Origin: Burkholderia pyrrocinia
GTDB lineage: Bacteria > Pseudomonadota > Gammaproteobacteria > Burkholderiales > Burkholderiaceae
Length of the DNA: 64,000 nucleotides
Reading direction: 5' to 3'
Assembly (NCBI RefSeq): GCF_018417535.1
Contig: NZ_CP070978.1
Location: 806,001-870,000, forward strand
The notes below the pieces were generated by a model. It searched no databases. It worked only from the letters and a program-made list of their open reading frames with translations, and was not told the origin of the DNA. Of this stretch, positions 20,148 through 28,002 are shown piece after piece; the first letter of the stretch is position 1; every line of letters starts with the position of its first letter. Made by a program: the position numbers and the translations under genes.

Positions 20148-21098
20148 TCAGTAAATATCCGGCACGATCATGGTGTCCGGCACCGGCCGGCGGATGTAAT
20201 CCTCGTGATGCTCGCGCTGCGGCAGATCGATCGTCGGGCGCGGCACGTCGTGATACGGCACCTGGCCCAGCAGGTGGTGGATGCAGTTCAGCCGCGCGCG
20301 CTTCTTGTCGACCGCCTGCACGACCCACCACGGCGCCTCGGGAATATGCGTGCGCTGCAGCATCTCTTCCTTCGCGGCCGTATAGGCCTCCCAGCGGCGG
20401 CGGCTCTCGAGGTCCATCGGGCTCAGCTTCCACTGCTTCAGCGGATCCTCGATCCGGGCCTGAAAGCGCACCTCCTGCTCGCGATCGGTGATCGAGAACC
20501 AGTACTTGACGATCTGGATCCCGCTGCGCACGAGCATCTTCTCGAACTCGGGCACCGACCGGAAAAACTCCTCGTACTCGTCGTCGGTACAGAAATTCAT
20601 CACGCGCTCGACGCCCGCACGGTTGTACCAGCTGCGGTCGAACAGCACGATCTCGCCGCCGGCCGGCAGATGCGCAACGTAGCGCTGGAAGTACCATTGC
20701 GTGCGCTCGCGGTTGTTCGGCGCGGGCAATGCGGCGACCCGGCAGACACGCGGGTTCAGGCGCTGCGTGATGCGCTTGATCACGCCGCCCTTGCCCGCCG
20801 CGTCGCGCCCCTCGAAAATGACGACAAGCCGGTGCCCGGTGGTCACGACCCAGTCCTGCAGCTTCACGAGCTCGCCCTGCAGCCGGAACAGCTCGCGGAA
20901 ATACTCCTTGCGCGCCTCGCGACGCTCCGGCGAGAACAGCAGGTCCTCGCCGTTGTCGAAGCGGCGGTCGTCGAGCTCCATCTCGAGCTCTTCGTCGTAC
21001 GCGTCGACGAGATCTTCCTCGAAACGGCGCTGGCGCGTTTCCATCGAACTCGTATCGGTGAGGTTGTCGGTCTCGGTGCGGGTATCGTTGTCGCCCAT
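20148..21098 (-). CDS. ppk2: Polyphosphate kinase 2 family
   Basis: The 316-residue PPK2 enzyme transfers phosphate between polyphosphate and nucleotides in the cytoplasm. It shows Walker A FEGRDAAGKGGVIKRI at about residue 90, then the lid-region QWYFQRYVAHLPAGGE. Walker B with the conserved neighbour is LFDRSWYNRAGVERVM. The size and single domain fit class I PPK2 with an acidic N-terminal extension (residues 1-60, rich in E and D). The start at 21098 follows an AGGAGG site; the in-frame methionines upstream lie within that site. It is a single gene. Confidence 0.92.
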   Translation of the reverse strand: MGDNDTRTETDNLTDTSSMETRQRRFEEDLVDAYDEELEMELDDRRFDNGEDLLFSPERREARKEYFRELFRLQGELVKLQDWVVTTGHRLVVIFEGRDAAGKGGVIKRITQRLNPRVCRVAALPAPNNRERTQWYFQRYVAHLPAGGEIVLFDRSWYNRAGVERVMNFCTDDEYEEFFRSVPEFEKMLVRSGIQIVKYWFSITDREQEVRFQARIEDPLKQWKLSPMDLESRRRWEAYTAAKEEMLQRTHIPEAPWWVVQAVDKKRARLNCIHHLLGQVPYHDVPRPTIDLPQREHHEDYIRRPVPDTMIVPDIY

Positions 21099-21186
21099 GG
21101 GGCCTCCTTCCATCATTGACGCAGGCAAACTTCGCCATTATCCCAGTATCGCGCGTCAAATTGATGAAAGCCGTCTGTCGTACCCG

Positions 21187-22572
21187 TCAGAACCGGAACG
21201 AGAACAGTACGCTGGCCAGCACGGGGTTCGCCGAAATATCGAACGTGTTCGACGCGAGCTGCCGGTTCGGCTGGTCGATGTCCAGCGTAATCTTCGTACG
21301 TAGCGGGACATACGTGACCATTCCGGTCACCCAGAACTGGCGCGTGATCTGGTAGCTCGCGCCGACGGTGAACACCGGCTCCCACACGCTCTTCACCTTC
21401 GCGGACACATTGGTCTTCCCCGACAGCAGCAGGTCGCCGCCGGCATCCCAAATACGCTGGAACAGCGCCGGATCGAGCAGCAGCGACTGCAGGCTGCCGA
21501 TGTCCGCGCCCGCCGCGAGCAGCCCGCCGAGCGACGCGAGCTTGCGCTGGAACACGGGATTCAGGTTCGTGTTCGTGAAGCGCGTATAGCTGATGCCGAT
21601 GCCGGCGAACGGACGAAAACGATCGTCGCGCTCGCCGAGGTAGTACTTGAACACGACGGACCCGAGCCATGCGCGCGTGGTCGCGAGCGGGTTGCTTTGC
21701 GTGTTCCCGAGATCGATCAGCGGAAAGCGCCCCTGGACGCCGGAAAAAATCCGGTCGAGCGGCAGCGCGATGCTGCCGTGCCCGCGCAACGTCAGCACCG
21801 GCGGAATGCCGCCGCCGAGTTCGGCCGCCCAGTTCTCCGAGAAGAAATGCGTGAACGTGAACGCCAGCGTGTTCGTATTGCCGAGCGACAGGCTCGACCC
21901 CTGATTCCGGAAGCTGTTCAGCCCGAGCGCGTCGGTATGCGTCGTCACGGGCGTCGACCGGCCGGTCGTCCCGACGAAGTGCCAGCCGAGTCCGACCATG
22001 TTGCGATCGTCGCCCATCAGTTGCTCGAGCAACGGCGGCGCCTGGGCCGCCGGCAGATCGGGCAGCCGCGACGGATCGACCGGGTGCAGCTCGTACGGCA
22101 TCCGGTCGGCGTGAACGACGCCGTGCGCCGATGTATCGTCCGCCGCATTGCGCGCGGCGGCCGGATCGCAGCCGGCAACCGCGCCGCCGTCGTCAAAGCC
22201 GATGCCGTCCGTGCCGTCGTCGCGCGCTGCCGCGCATGCGCGCCCCGCCCCGTCGGCACGCTGCCCGAGCGTGATCTTGCGCGCCGTCAGCGGGATGGCA
22301 GGCTGCGGCGCGTCGGCCGAACCGTCGCGCCCGCCGCGCGCCGGCCCGGCATCTGTGGCCCATGCGCTCGCATCGAACCCGTCCGCGTCGCCGCCCGGCC
22401 AGAAACCGATCCCGTCGGCGCCGGCCTGCCAGCGCGGCTCTGCGTCGCCGTCCGGCTGCGGCGCACCGTGCGCGGCGGCCGCGCACGCGAACAGCGTCGC
22501 GCCGAGCCAGCGCGACAGCGGACGCGCGGAGCCCGGCCGCGCGCGGCGGCGGCATTGGTCGCGACGCGCCAT
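21187..22572 (-). CDS. OmpW-like outer membrane protein with long N-terminal extension
   Basis: The 461-residue protein has a signal peptide (LGATLFACAAAAHGA). The last 270 residues form an OmpW-type eight-strand barrel: MVGLGWHFVGTTGRSTPV at the start, LAFTFTHFFSENWAAELGGG, then YYLGERDDRFRPFAGIGISY, ending in the aromatic C-terminus VLFSFRF needed for barrel assembly. Residues 45-185 are an unusual Asp/Gly/Ala-rich extension in which DGIGF occurs twice, with no family I recognise. It is the last gene of the minus-strand peptide-export operon, four bases after the HlyD gene, with a weak ribosome site. It may help the peptides or lipids cross the outer membrane or protect the producer, but that is inference. 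Confidence 0.75.
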   Translation of the reverse strand: MARRDQCRRRARPGSARPLSRWLGATLFACAAAAHGAPQPDGDAEPRWQAGADGIGFWPGGDADGFDASAWATDAGPARGGRDGSADAPQPAIPLTARKITLGQRADGAGRACAAARDDGTDGIGFDDGGAVAGCDPAAARNAADDTSAHGVVHADRMPYELHPVDPSRLPDLPAAQAPPLLEQLMGDDRNMVGLGWHFVGTTGRSTPVTTHTDALGLNSFRNQGSSLSLGNTNTLAFTFTHFFSENWAAELGGGIPPVLTLRGHGSIALPLDRIFSGVQGRFPLIDLGNTQSNPLATTRAWLGSVVFKYYLGERDDRFRPFAGIGISYTRFTNTNLNPVFQRKLASLGGLLAAGADIGSLQSLLLDPALFQRIWDAGGDLLLSGKTNVSAKVKSVWEPVFTVGASYQITRQFWVTGMVTYVPLRTKITLDIDQPNRQLASNTFDISANPVLASVLFSFRF

Positions 22573-22576
22573 CGGC

Positions 22577-23872
22577 TCAGGCCGGCACGCCGAACAGGCG
22601 CTGGCGGATCCGGTACAGCGGCTCGAACAGCCATTCGAGCAGGCTGCGTCGTTCGAGCACGATGTCGGCCTTCAACATCATCCCGGCCCGCAGCGACAGC
22701 GGCCGCCCGTCGAACGACGGCGTGCGGTCGGCCAGCTCGACCCAGGTCTTGAAGTAGGTCTGCGGCGTGGCCGCATCGCCCGGCAGGTTCAGCTCCTTCG
22801 CCGAGAACGCGACGGGCGAGATCGACAGCACCTTGCCGCGATACGTGCCGAACTTCTCGACCGGATAGCTTGCGTACGCAACCTTCACCTCCTGCCCCTT
22901 CTTCACGAAGCCGGCCTTCGACGACGGAATGTAGACCTCGGCAATCAACCCGTCGGCCTTCGCGGGCAGGATCTCGACGACGCGCGTGCCCGGCGGGTCG
23001 ATCACACCGCCCTGCACGACGTCGAGCCGCACGATCTGCCCGTCCGCCGGCGCGTACAGCACCTGGTTCACGTTCTCGTCGATGTTGTATTCCTTCGCGT
23101 TCAGCTCCTCCTGCTTGATCTTCAGCTCCGCGTTCGCGCCGTCGTACTTGCTCTGCATCGTGTCGAGGTCGCCGCGCAGCTTCATCGCGTTCTTCGCGAG
23201 CTCGGCACGCCGCAGCAGCAGGTCCTGGTACGCCTGCCCGGCCTGCAGGTACTGCGTGTTGACCTGGTTGTACTGTTCGAGCGTCACGACCTGTTCGTCG
23301 AGCAACTGCTTCACGCGCGCGCGCCGTTCGCCGTACTCGTCGACGATGCGCTTCTGGTCCTGGATCTGCCGGTCGATCAGCCCGCGGCTCTCGCCCTGCG
23401 CGGCGATCTGCTGGTTGATCTGCTGCACCGACGACCGGTATTCGAGCCGCGCCGCGTCGATCTGCTGCGTCACCTCGACACGCTGCCGGTCGAGCGCCGC
23501 GCGCATCCCCTGCACGTTGTTCGCCTGGCTGACGAAGCTCGTGTCGCGCGTCACCGCCAGCAGCCGCTGGCCGGCCTTCACCTGCTGGTCCTTGCCGACG
23601 TAGATGTCGCGCACGGCCCAGCCCGGCGGCGCGCTGACGCCGATCAGCCCCGAACGCGGCGTCAGCATCCCCGACACGCTCTCGGTATTTGCGTAGCTCA
23701 GTTCGACGAGCGCGGTCACGAACATCGCGAACATCGCCAGCGACAGGTAGCAGAAGAACCGCATCGACACCGGCACGTCGACGACACCGTGGATCACGGT
23801 GCCGAAGGTCGTGCCGCGCGCGAGCTTGCGCGACGGCTTCTGTTCTCGGAAAGCGGAGTTCCAGGTCGGCAT
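22577..23872 (-). CDS. HlyD-family periplasmic adaptor for type I secretion
   Basis: The 431-residue membrane-fusion protein has one N-terminal membrane segment at about residues 38-62. A lipoyl-like half follows (PPGWAVRDIYVGKDQQVKAG), then a long alpha-hairpin coiled coil (about 115-260). The second lipoyl half (VLYAPADGQIVRLDVVQGG) and a beta-barrel region ending in LRAGMMLKADIVLERRSLLE come last. The layout fits bacteriocin/microcin exporters of the CvaA type. It lies twelve bases after the acyltransferase gene and four bases before the OmpW-like gene. It should connect the C39 ABC transporter to the TolC-like channel encoded divergently at 28003. Confidence 0.9.
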   Translation of the reverse strand: MPTWNSAFREQKPSRKLARGTTFGTVIHGVVDVPVSMRFFCYLSLAMFAMFVTALVELSYANTESVSGMLTPRSGLIGVSAPPGWAVRDIYVGKDQQVKAGQRLLAVTRDTSFVSQANNVQGMRAALDRQRVEVTQQIDAARLEYRSSVQQINQQIAAQGESRGLIDRQIQDQKRIVDEYGERRARVKQLLDEQVVTLEQYNQVNTQYLQAGQAYQDLLLRRAELAKNAMKLRGDLDTMQSKYDGANAELKIKQEELNAKEYNIDENVNQVLYAPADGQIVRLDVVQGGVIDPPGTRVVEILPAKADGLIAEVYIPSSKAGFVKKGQEVKVAYASYPVEKFGTYRGKVLSISPVAFSAKELNLPGDAATPQTYFKTWVELADRTPSFDGRPLSLRAGMMLKADIVLERRSLLEWLFEPLYRIRQRLFGVPA

Positions 23873-23884
23873 GGGGCGGGCTCG

Positions 23885-24886
23885 TCAGGAGCGACGCCGC
23901 GCGGCCGCATCGAGCAGCGGCGTCGGCATCAGGTAAGGCGTGAAGTGTTCCCAGAAATGCCACTGCTCGGGCTGGCGCACGAGCGCCTGCTCGAGACGGT
24001 CGACGATGCGCTGGTGCGTCGCGCGCACCGGCGACGCGTCGTCGTCCGCACCGAGCATCGGCGCGAGCGGGCCGGCCGCGAGTTCGGTGAAATGCACCGC
24101 GCAGCGATCGCGAAACGGCACGCCCGTCGCGTATGCGACGAGCAACGGAATCCCCTGCTCGACCGCGAGCTTCACGCCGCCGCCGGCCATCCGCACCCAG
24201 CGCCCGCCGAGCCGGCAGCGGTTGGTCTTGCCGAACTTGCCGTGCAGGTCGGAGAACAGCAGGAACACGGGTGCCTCGCGCCGCAGGCTCGTGATCAGCC
24301 GCCGCAGGTGTACGCGTTCCTCGATGTCGATGAATTCGACCTCGCCGGCGCCGTACTCGGCGACGAGCCGCAGCGCATCGCCGAAGAACGCACCCGGCGC
24401 GTCCCGGTGCAGGATCACCATCAGCTTGCGGTCGTCGGGGATCATGAAGCGCAGCTTCGTGACGAACAGCATCAGGTTGCCGAAGTGCAGCCCCGCGAGC
24501 ATCAGCGGGCCGCCGCGCGCGAGCGCCGCCTGCAGTTGCGCGTCGCCTTCGCACGCCATGCCGTCGATCATCGCCTTCATCGATTCGAGGCTGTGCGTAC
24601 GCAGCTTGAGCCCCGCGAACTCGGCCTCGAACAGCTCGCGCACGATCGCCGCCGACACTTCCCGCACGCGTCGCGGATCGTCGTTCAGGTGCGCGCTCAG
24701 CATGTACGCGACCGCGCGTTCGATCGATTCGCGAATGCACGGAAAGCAGCGCAGGCATGCGCCCGAGCACCAGCGCATCAGCTTCAGCCCGCGCGCGGGC
24801 GACGTGCGCAGCGCAACGGCACGCACCGCGCGGCGCGCGAGGAACGCGTACGAAAACGGATTGAGCAGGAAGAGTCGCCCGAGCAT
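23885..24886 (-). CDS. LpxL/HtrB-like acyltransferase with a degenerate active-site motif
   Basis: The 333-residue protein matches the lysophospholipid/lipid A acyltransferase fold (LpxL/HtrB group). The usual catalytic H-x4-E/D motif appears as HFGNLML at about residue 155, where methionine replaces the acid. Other conserved regions remain, such as FLLFSDLHGKFGK and the arginine in GVPFRDRCAVHF. It may therefore be weakly active, have changed chemistry, or bind without acylating. Its ATG overlaps the stop of the ABC transporter by one base (TGATG), and a GAGGAGG site precedes it, so the two are co-translated. This is an unusual partner for a peptide exporter; modification of the peptide or the membrane is possible. 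Confidence 0.78.
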   Translation of the reverse strand: MLGRLFLLNPFSYAFLARRAVRAVALRTSPARGLKLMRWCSGACLRCFPCIRESIERAVAYMLSAHLNDDPRRVREVSAAIVRELFEAEFAGLKLRTHSLESMKAMIDGMACEGDAQLQAALARGGPLMLAGLHFGNLMLFVTKLRFMIPDDRKLMVILHRDAPGAFFGDALRLVAEYGAGEVEFIDIEERVHLRRLITSLRREAPVFLLFSDLHGKFGKTNRCRLGGRWVRMAGGGVKLAVEQGIPLLVAYATGVPFRDRCAVHFTELAAGPLAPMLGADDDASPVRATHQRIVDRLEQALVRQPEQWHFWEHFTPYLMPTPLLDAAARRRS

Positions 24887-27006
24887 CACCGTGCCTCCTC
24901 GACCGAGCGCCATGCGTCGGTCGCGTCGGTCAATACACCGTCGTGCATCCGGTAGATCCGGTCGACCATCGACAGGATCGACGCATCGTGCGTGACGAGC
25001 ACGATCGTGCACGGCAGCGTCAGCACGTTGCGGCAGATCTCGTGCGTCGTCGCCTGGTCGAGGTTCGACGAGAATTCGTCGAGGATCAGCAGGCGCGGCT
25101 CGCAATACAGCGCCCGCGCGATCAGCAGCCGCTGCATCTGGCCGGCCGACAGGAATTTCTGCGTATCGCCGAGCGGCGTGTCGTAGCGATGGTCGAGCCG
25201 ATCGATCTCGTCGTGGATGCACGCGAGCTTCGCCGCGTCGAACATCGCGCCGATCCGCGGCGCGGGCGCGAAGTTCGTGATGTTGTCGCGGATCGTTCCG
25301 CGAAACAGCTGGTCGGACTGCGTGACGGCCGCGAGATGCTTGCGGTACTGCCGCAGGTTCACTTCCGCGAGATCGACGTCGCCGACGAACAGCGTGCCGG
25401 GTTCGGGCCGCACCAGCCCGCAGATCAGGTTCAGCAGCGTCGTCTTGCCGCTGCCGGTGCGGCCGACGATCGCGATCTTGCCGCCGGCCGGCACGTCGAG
25501 CGCGATATCGCGCAGGATCGGGCGGTGGCCGCCCTTCGGCGTATACGACAGCGCGCGGATCGACAGCGCGCCGTCGAAACCGTCGATCGGCCGCACGACC
25601 GCATCCGGCGCCGGCTCCTCGGTCTCGGTCTGCAGCACGTCCGCGACGCGGTCCATGTGAACCTGCAGCACCTTGCGGCGCACATAGAGCTGGATCGAAT
25701 CGATGAACTTGTCCGCGAACAGGTTCTTGTACTGGATGAATGCGTAGATCACGCCGATCGTGCTCTGCCCGTGCATCACGAGCCACGCGCCGTACGTAAC
25801 GATCACGAGCTGCTCGACGTGCACGATCCCCTTCGACACCGCATCGAACAGCAGTTGCAGCCGCTCCTGCTGGCGCATCGCCTGCAGCTTCTGCGTGAAT
25901 GCGTTGATCCACAGGCTGCTGCGCGCGGTCTCGGCCGACAGCAGCTTGATCGAATGCGCGGAACGGATGTTCTCGATCAGCAATGCATCGGCTTCGGCGC
26001 CGCGCGTGAGGATCTGCGACATCGCGTCCTGCAGTTGCGGCTGGATCGCGAGCCGGCTGAGCGCAAACAGCACCATTCCGGCAAGGCTGATGCCGGCCAG
26101 CACGGGGCTGTAGTACAGCATCAGCACGAGCGTCAGCGTGCAGGTGACGATATTGAGCAGCCCGCCGACCAGGCCGTCGACGAGAAACCGCCCGACCTCC
26201 GACACCGACGACACGCGCGAGATCGAATCACCGGTGTTGTGGAACAGGAAATAACCGATCGGCAGCCGCGCGAGATGCCCGACCATGTTCGCCGACAACT
26301 GCTGCGACACGATGTTGCGCAGGTAGCTCTTGATGTTGCCGACGAGGTTCGCATAGAGCGTGTCGAACAGGAATACGATCGCGAACAGGATCGTCAGCAG
26401 GTACAGGATGTCGACGTCGGTCTTCTTCAGCGCCTCGTCGATCGTCAGTTGCACGTATGACGGGCCGAGCAGCAGCAGGAGCTGCGCGGCGACGCCGCCC
26501 GCGATGCCGATCGCGAGGCTCTTGCGGATGCCGGTCAGCCCTTCGAGGTAGTCGCGCAGCCGGATCCGGTCGGCCGGCCCCGCGTGCGTGAAGCCGATGT
26601 CCGGATTCAGTTCGAGCGCATAGCCGGTGATGTGCGTGAGCGCCTGCGCGAGCGGCAGCTTCGTCTCGCCGAGCGCGGGATCGACGATGTGCACGCTGCC
26701 GTAGCCGACCTTCGTCAGCACGACATAGTGGTTCATCCCCCAGTGCAGGATGCATGGTGTCTTGAGCGCGTCGAGTTCGCCGGCGTCGAACTGCAGCCCG
26801 CGCGCGCGCAGGCCGAGATCGTTCGCGATCTCCATCAGGTCGAAGAACGACAGCCCGGAATCGATCCGGACCGGATAGCGGTTGCGCAGCGTGCGCAACG
26901 TCGTTTCGCGCCCGTGCCACGACGCGATCATCGCGAGGCAGGCCAGGCCGCACTCCGTCACCTCGTCCTGCAGGACCGGACGGACTTTACGCGTATTGAA
27001 GAGCAT
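24886..27006 (-). CDS. Peptide-processing ABC transporter with C39 peptidase domain
   Basis: This 706-residue exporter cleaves double-glycine leaders and pumps the peptide out. The N-terminal C39 domain has the full triad: Cys19 in DEVTECGLACLAM, His93 in MNHYVVL and Asp109 in IVDPALG. Six membrane segments follow (about 160-440). The nucleotide-binding domain has Walker A VGRTGSGKTTLL, a slightly altered signature LSAGQMQRL (usually LSGGQ), Walker B LLILDEFSSNLD and the H-loop LVTHD. I chose the ATG at 27006; an upstream TTG at 27030 is unlikely. It lies directly downstream of two small double-glycine peptide genes, which are its obvious substrates. Bacteriocin export is the known role of the family. 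Confidence 0.93.
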   Translation of the reverse strand: MLFNTRKVRPVLQDEVTECGLACLAMIASWHGRETTLRTLRNRYPVRIDSGLSFFDLMEIANDLGLRARGLQFDAGELDALKTPCILHWGMNHYVVLTKVGYGSVHIVDPALGETKLPLAQALTHITGYALELNPDIGFTHAGPADRIRLRDYLEGLTGIRKSLAIGIAGGVAAQLLLLLGPSYVQLTIDEALKKTDVDILYLLTILFAIVFLFDTLYANLVGNIKSYLRNIVSQQLSANMVGHLARLPIGYFLFHNTGDSISRVSSVSEVGRFLVDGLVGGLLNIVTCTLTLVLMLYYSPVLAGISLAGMVLFALSRLAIQPQLQDAMSQILTRGAEADALLIENIRSAHSIKLLSAETARSSLWINAFTQKLQAMRQQERLQLLFDAVSKGIVHVEQLVIVTYGAWLVMHGQSTIGVIYAFIQYKNLFADKFIDSIQLYVRRKVLQVHMDRVADVLQTETEEPAPDAVVRPIDGFDGALSIRALSYTPKGGHRPILRDIALDVPAGGKIAIVGRTGSGKTTLLNLICGLVRPEPGTLFVGDVDLAEVNLRQYRKHLAAVTQSDQLFRGTIRDNITNFAPAPRIGAMFDAAKLACIHDEIDRLDHRYDTPLGDTQKFLSAGQMQRLLIARALYCEPRLLILDEFSSNLDQATTHEICRNVLTLPCTIVLVTHDASILSMVDRIYRMHDGVLTDATDAWRSVEEAR

Positions 27007-27138
27007 GGTCGGGCACCCGGGGCGCGACAACGCGACGCCCGGGCCTACCGGTGCGAGCCCGTGGCGGGTCGTGCGCGAAACATATGGGCACAGCCGGCGC
27101 GCGGCCGGTTGCGACGGAAGATCGGGGTTCCCGGCCGC

Positions 27139-27324
27139 TCAGCGCGACGAGCCGAGCGACATCCGGAACTGTTCGACGGCGCGGGTCTGGTACTGGGTCA
27201 TCAGGCCCTGCAGCGTGGACCCGATCGACTGGTTGACGAGATCGACCGTATAGGCGGCCGAATTGGAGTAAAGCGACGCGCCGCCGCGAATCTGGCGGGC
27301 CTGTTCTTCCGTGATGTCTCGCAT
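27139..27324 (-). CDS. Double-glycine leader peptide B (putative bacteriocin-like precursor)
   Basis: A 61-residue precursor starts MRDITEEQARQIRGG, a 15-residue leader ending in Gly-Gly, and is followed by a 46-residue core rich in Ser, Gln, Tyr and Leu with no cysteine. The leader lines up without gaps with that of peptide A: M-[KR]-x-[MI]-T-x-E-Q-x-R-x-[VI]-x-G-G. The start at 27324 has an AAGG-type site about eight bases upstream. It lies 132 bases before the C39 transporter. The core is not similar to any bacteriocin I know, so the activity (toxin, signal or other) is open. No dedicated immunity gene is obvious. Confidence 0.75.
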   Translation of the reverse strand: MRDITEEQARQIRGGASLYSNSAAYTVDLVNQSIGSTLQGLMTQYQTRAVEQFRMSLGSSR

Positions 27325-27517
27325 TTTTATGGCCTTTATATTGTCGGAATGCCTGCAGCCGTCAACCAATCGAATACTCGACGACCGTTGACTTTATTAC
27401 GGGGACAATCCGGCATTCCCGCCCCCTGATAATTTCCAGAACCAGGATAATTCATTCCGGATTCGCTTTATTCCTGTTGCGGCGATCGATTCTTTTGCTT
27501 CTGTTTCGCAGCATTTC

Positions 27518-27540
27518 GCGCGGGGGGCGCCTCCCCGCGC
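27518..27540. other. Intercistronic hairpin between the two peptide genes
   Basis: GCGCGGGG (27518-27525) and CCCCGCGC (27533-27540) form a perfect eight-base stem with a seven-base loop. It starts seven bases after the stop of peptide A in the direction of transcription and has no T-run. It could protect the short upstream message or lower expression of the genes behind it. The rest of the 223 bases between the peptides looks non-coding. Confidence 0.5.
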
Positions 27541-27547
27541 ACGGCGG

Positions 27548-27721
27548 TTACTTGCCGGTGTTATTGAACGTCTTCGGGTTCTGCAGGTAATTGCCGAGGC
27601 TCGGCAGGAACTGGCCGAGCGCGGTCACCACCGGCGCGGCGTCAACGGCGAGGCTACCCAGCGAGCTGATCGCACCGCCGCCATGCACATTCCTGACCTG
27701 TTCCGTCGTCATGACCTTCAT
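27548..27721 (-). CDS. Double-glycine leader peptide A (putative bacteriocin-like precursor)
   Basis: The 57-residue precursor has the leader MKVMTTEQVRNVHGG and a 42-residue core. The core is hydrophobic and glycine-rich (AISSLGSLAVDAAPVV, ALGQFLPSLGNYLQNP) and ends with a polar tail; it has no cysteine. A GAGGAG site lies six bases before the second ATG at 27721. The first ATG at 27724 is only three bases away from it, and starting at 27721 gives exactly the same leader length as peptide B. It is the first gene of the leftward export operon, reading away from the TolC-like gene. The composition resembles pore-forming or two-peptide bacteriocins, but that is inference. Confidence 0.75.
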   Translation of the reverse strand: MKVMTTEQVRNVHGGGAISSLGSLAVDAAPVVTALGQFLPSLGNYLQNPKTFNNTGK

Positions 27722-28002
27722 CATTCTCTCCTCGTAAAAAATAAAGATGATGCAAAGAACCTTCATTGAAAGACAAACGGCTTTTAATCCCAAGCGACTT
27801 GTTAATCTAATAATCACCGCGATTACGAGCCGAAATCAGGCTATCATGCGGGCGCATCGGAATTCAATGGAGGACACACTCTTACAGGCGCGTTTTTCGA
27901 TGCGCTGCGGATAGCAGTCATTCACGCTGTTTGAATTTCAATTTCAAAACGTTTAAATCCCGCCGCAATGCGTTGCGGCACGGGCAGGAGACGGAGACGG
28001 CC

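Noticed and set aside
22287..24770. Open frame of 827 codons on the minus strand in another frame of the same operon
   Set aside because: It overlaps the true HlyD and acyltransferase frames, which have clear family motifs, while this one has none.
22148..24955. Open frame of 935 codons on the plus strand across the export operon
   Set aside because: It is antisense to the OmpW-like, HlyD and acyltransferase genes, and its composition is typical of reverse-frame artefacts.
26868..27030. Upstream TTG start for the C39 transporter at 27030
   Set aside because: Family members begin close to the ATG at 27006, and no ribosome site supports the earlier TTG codon.
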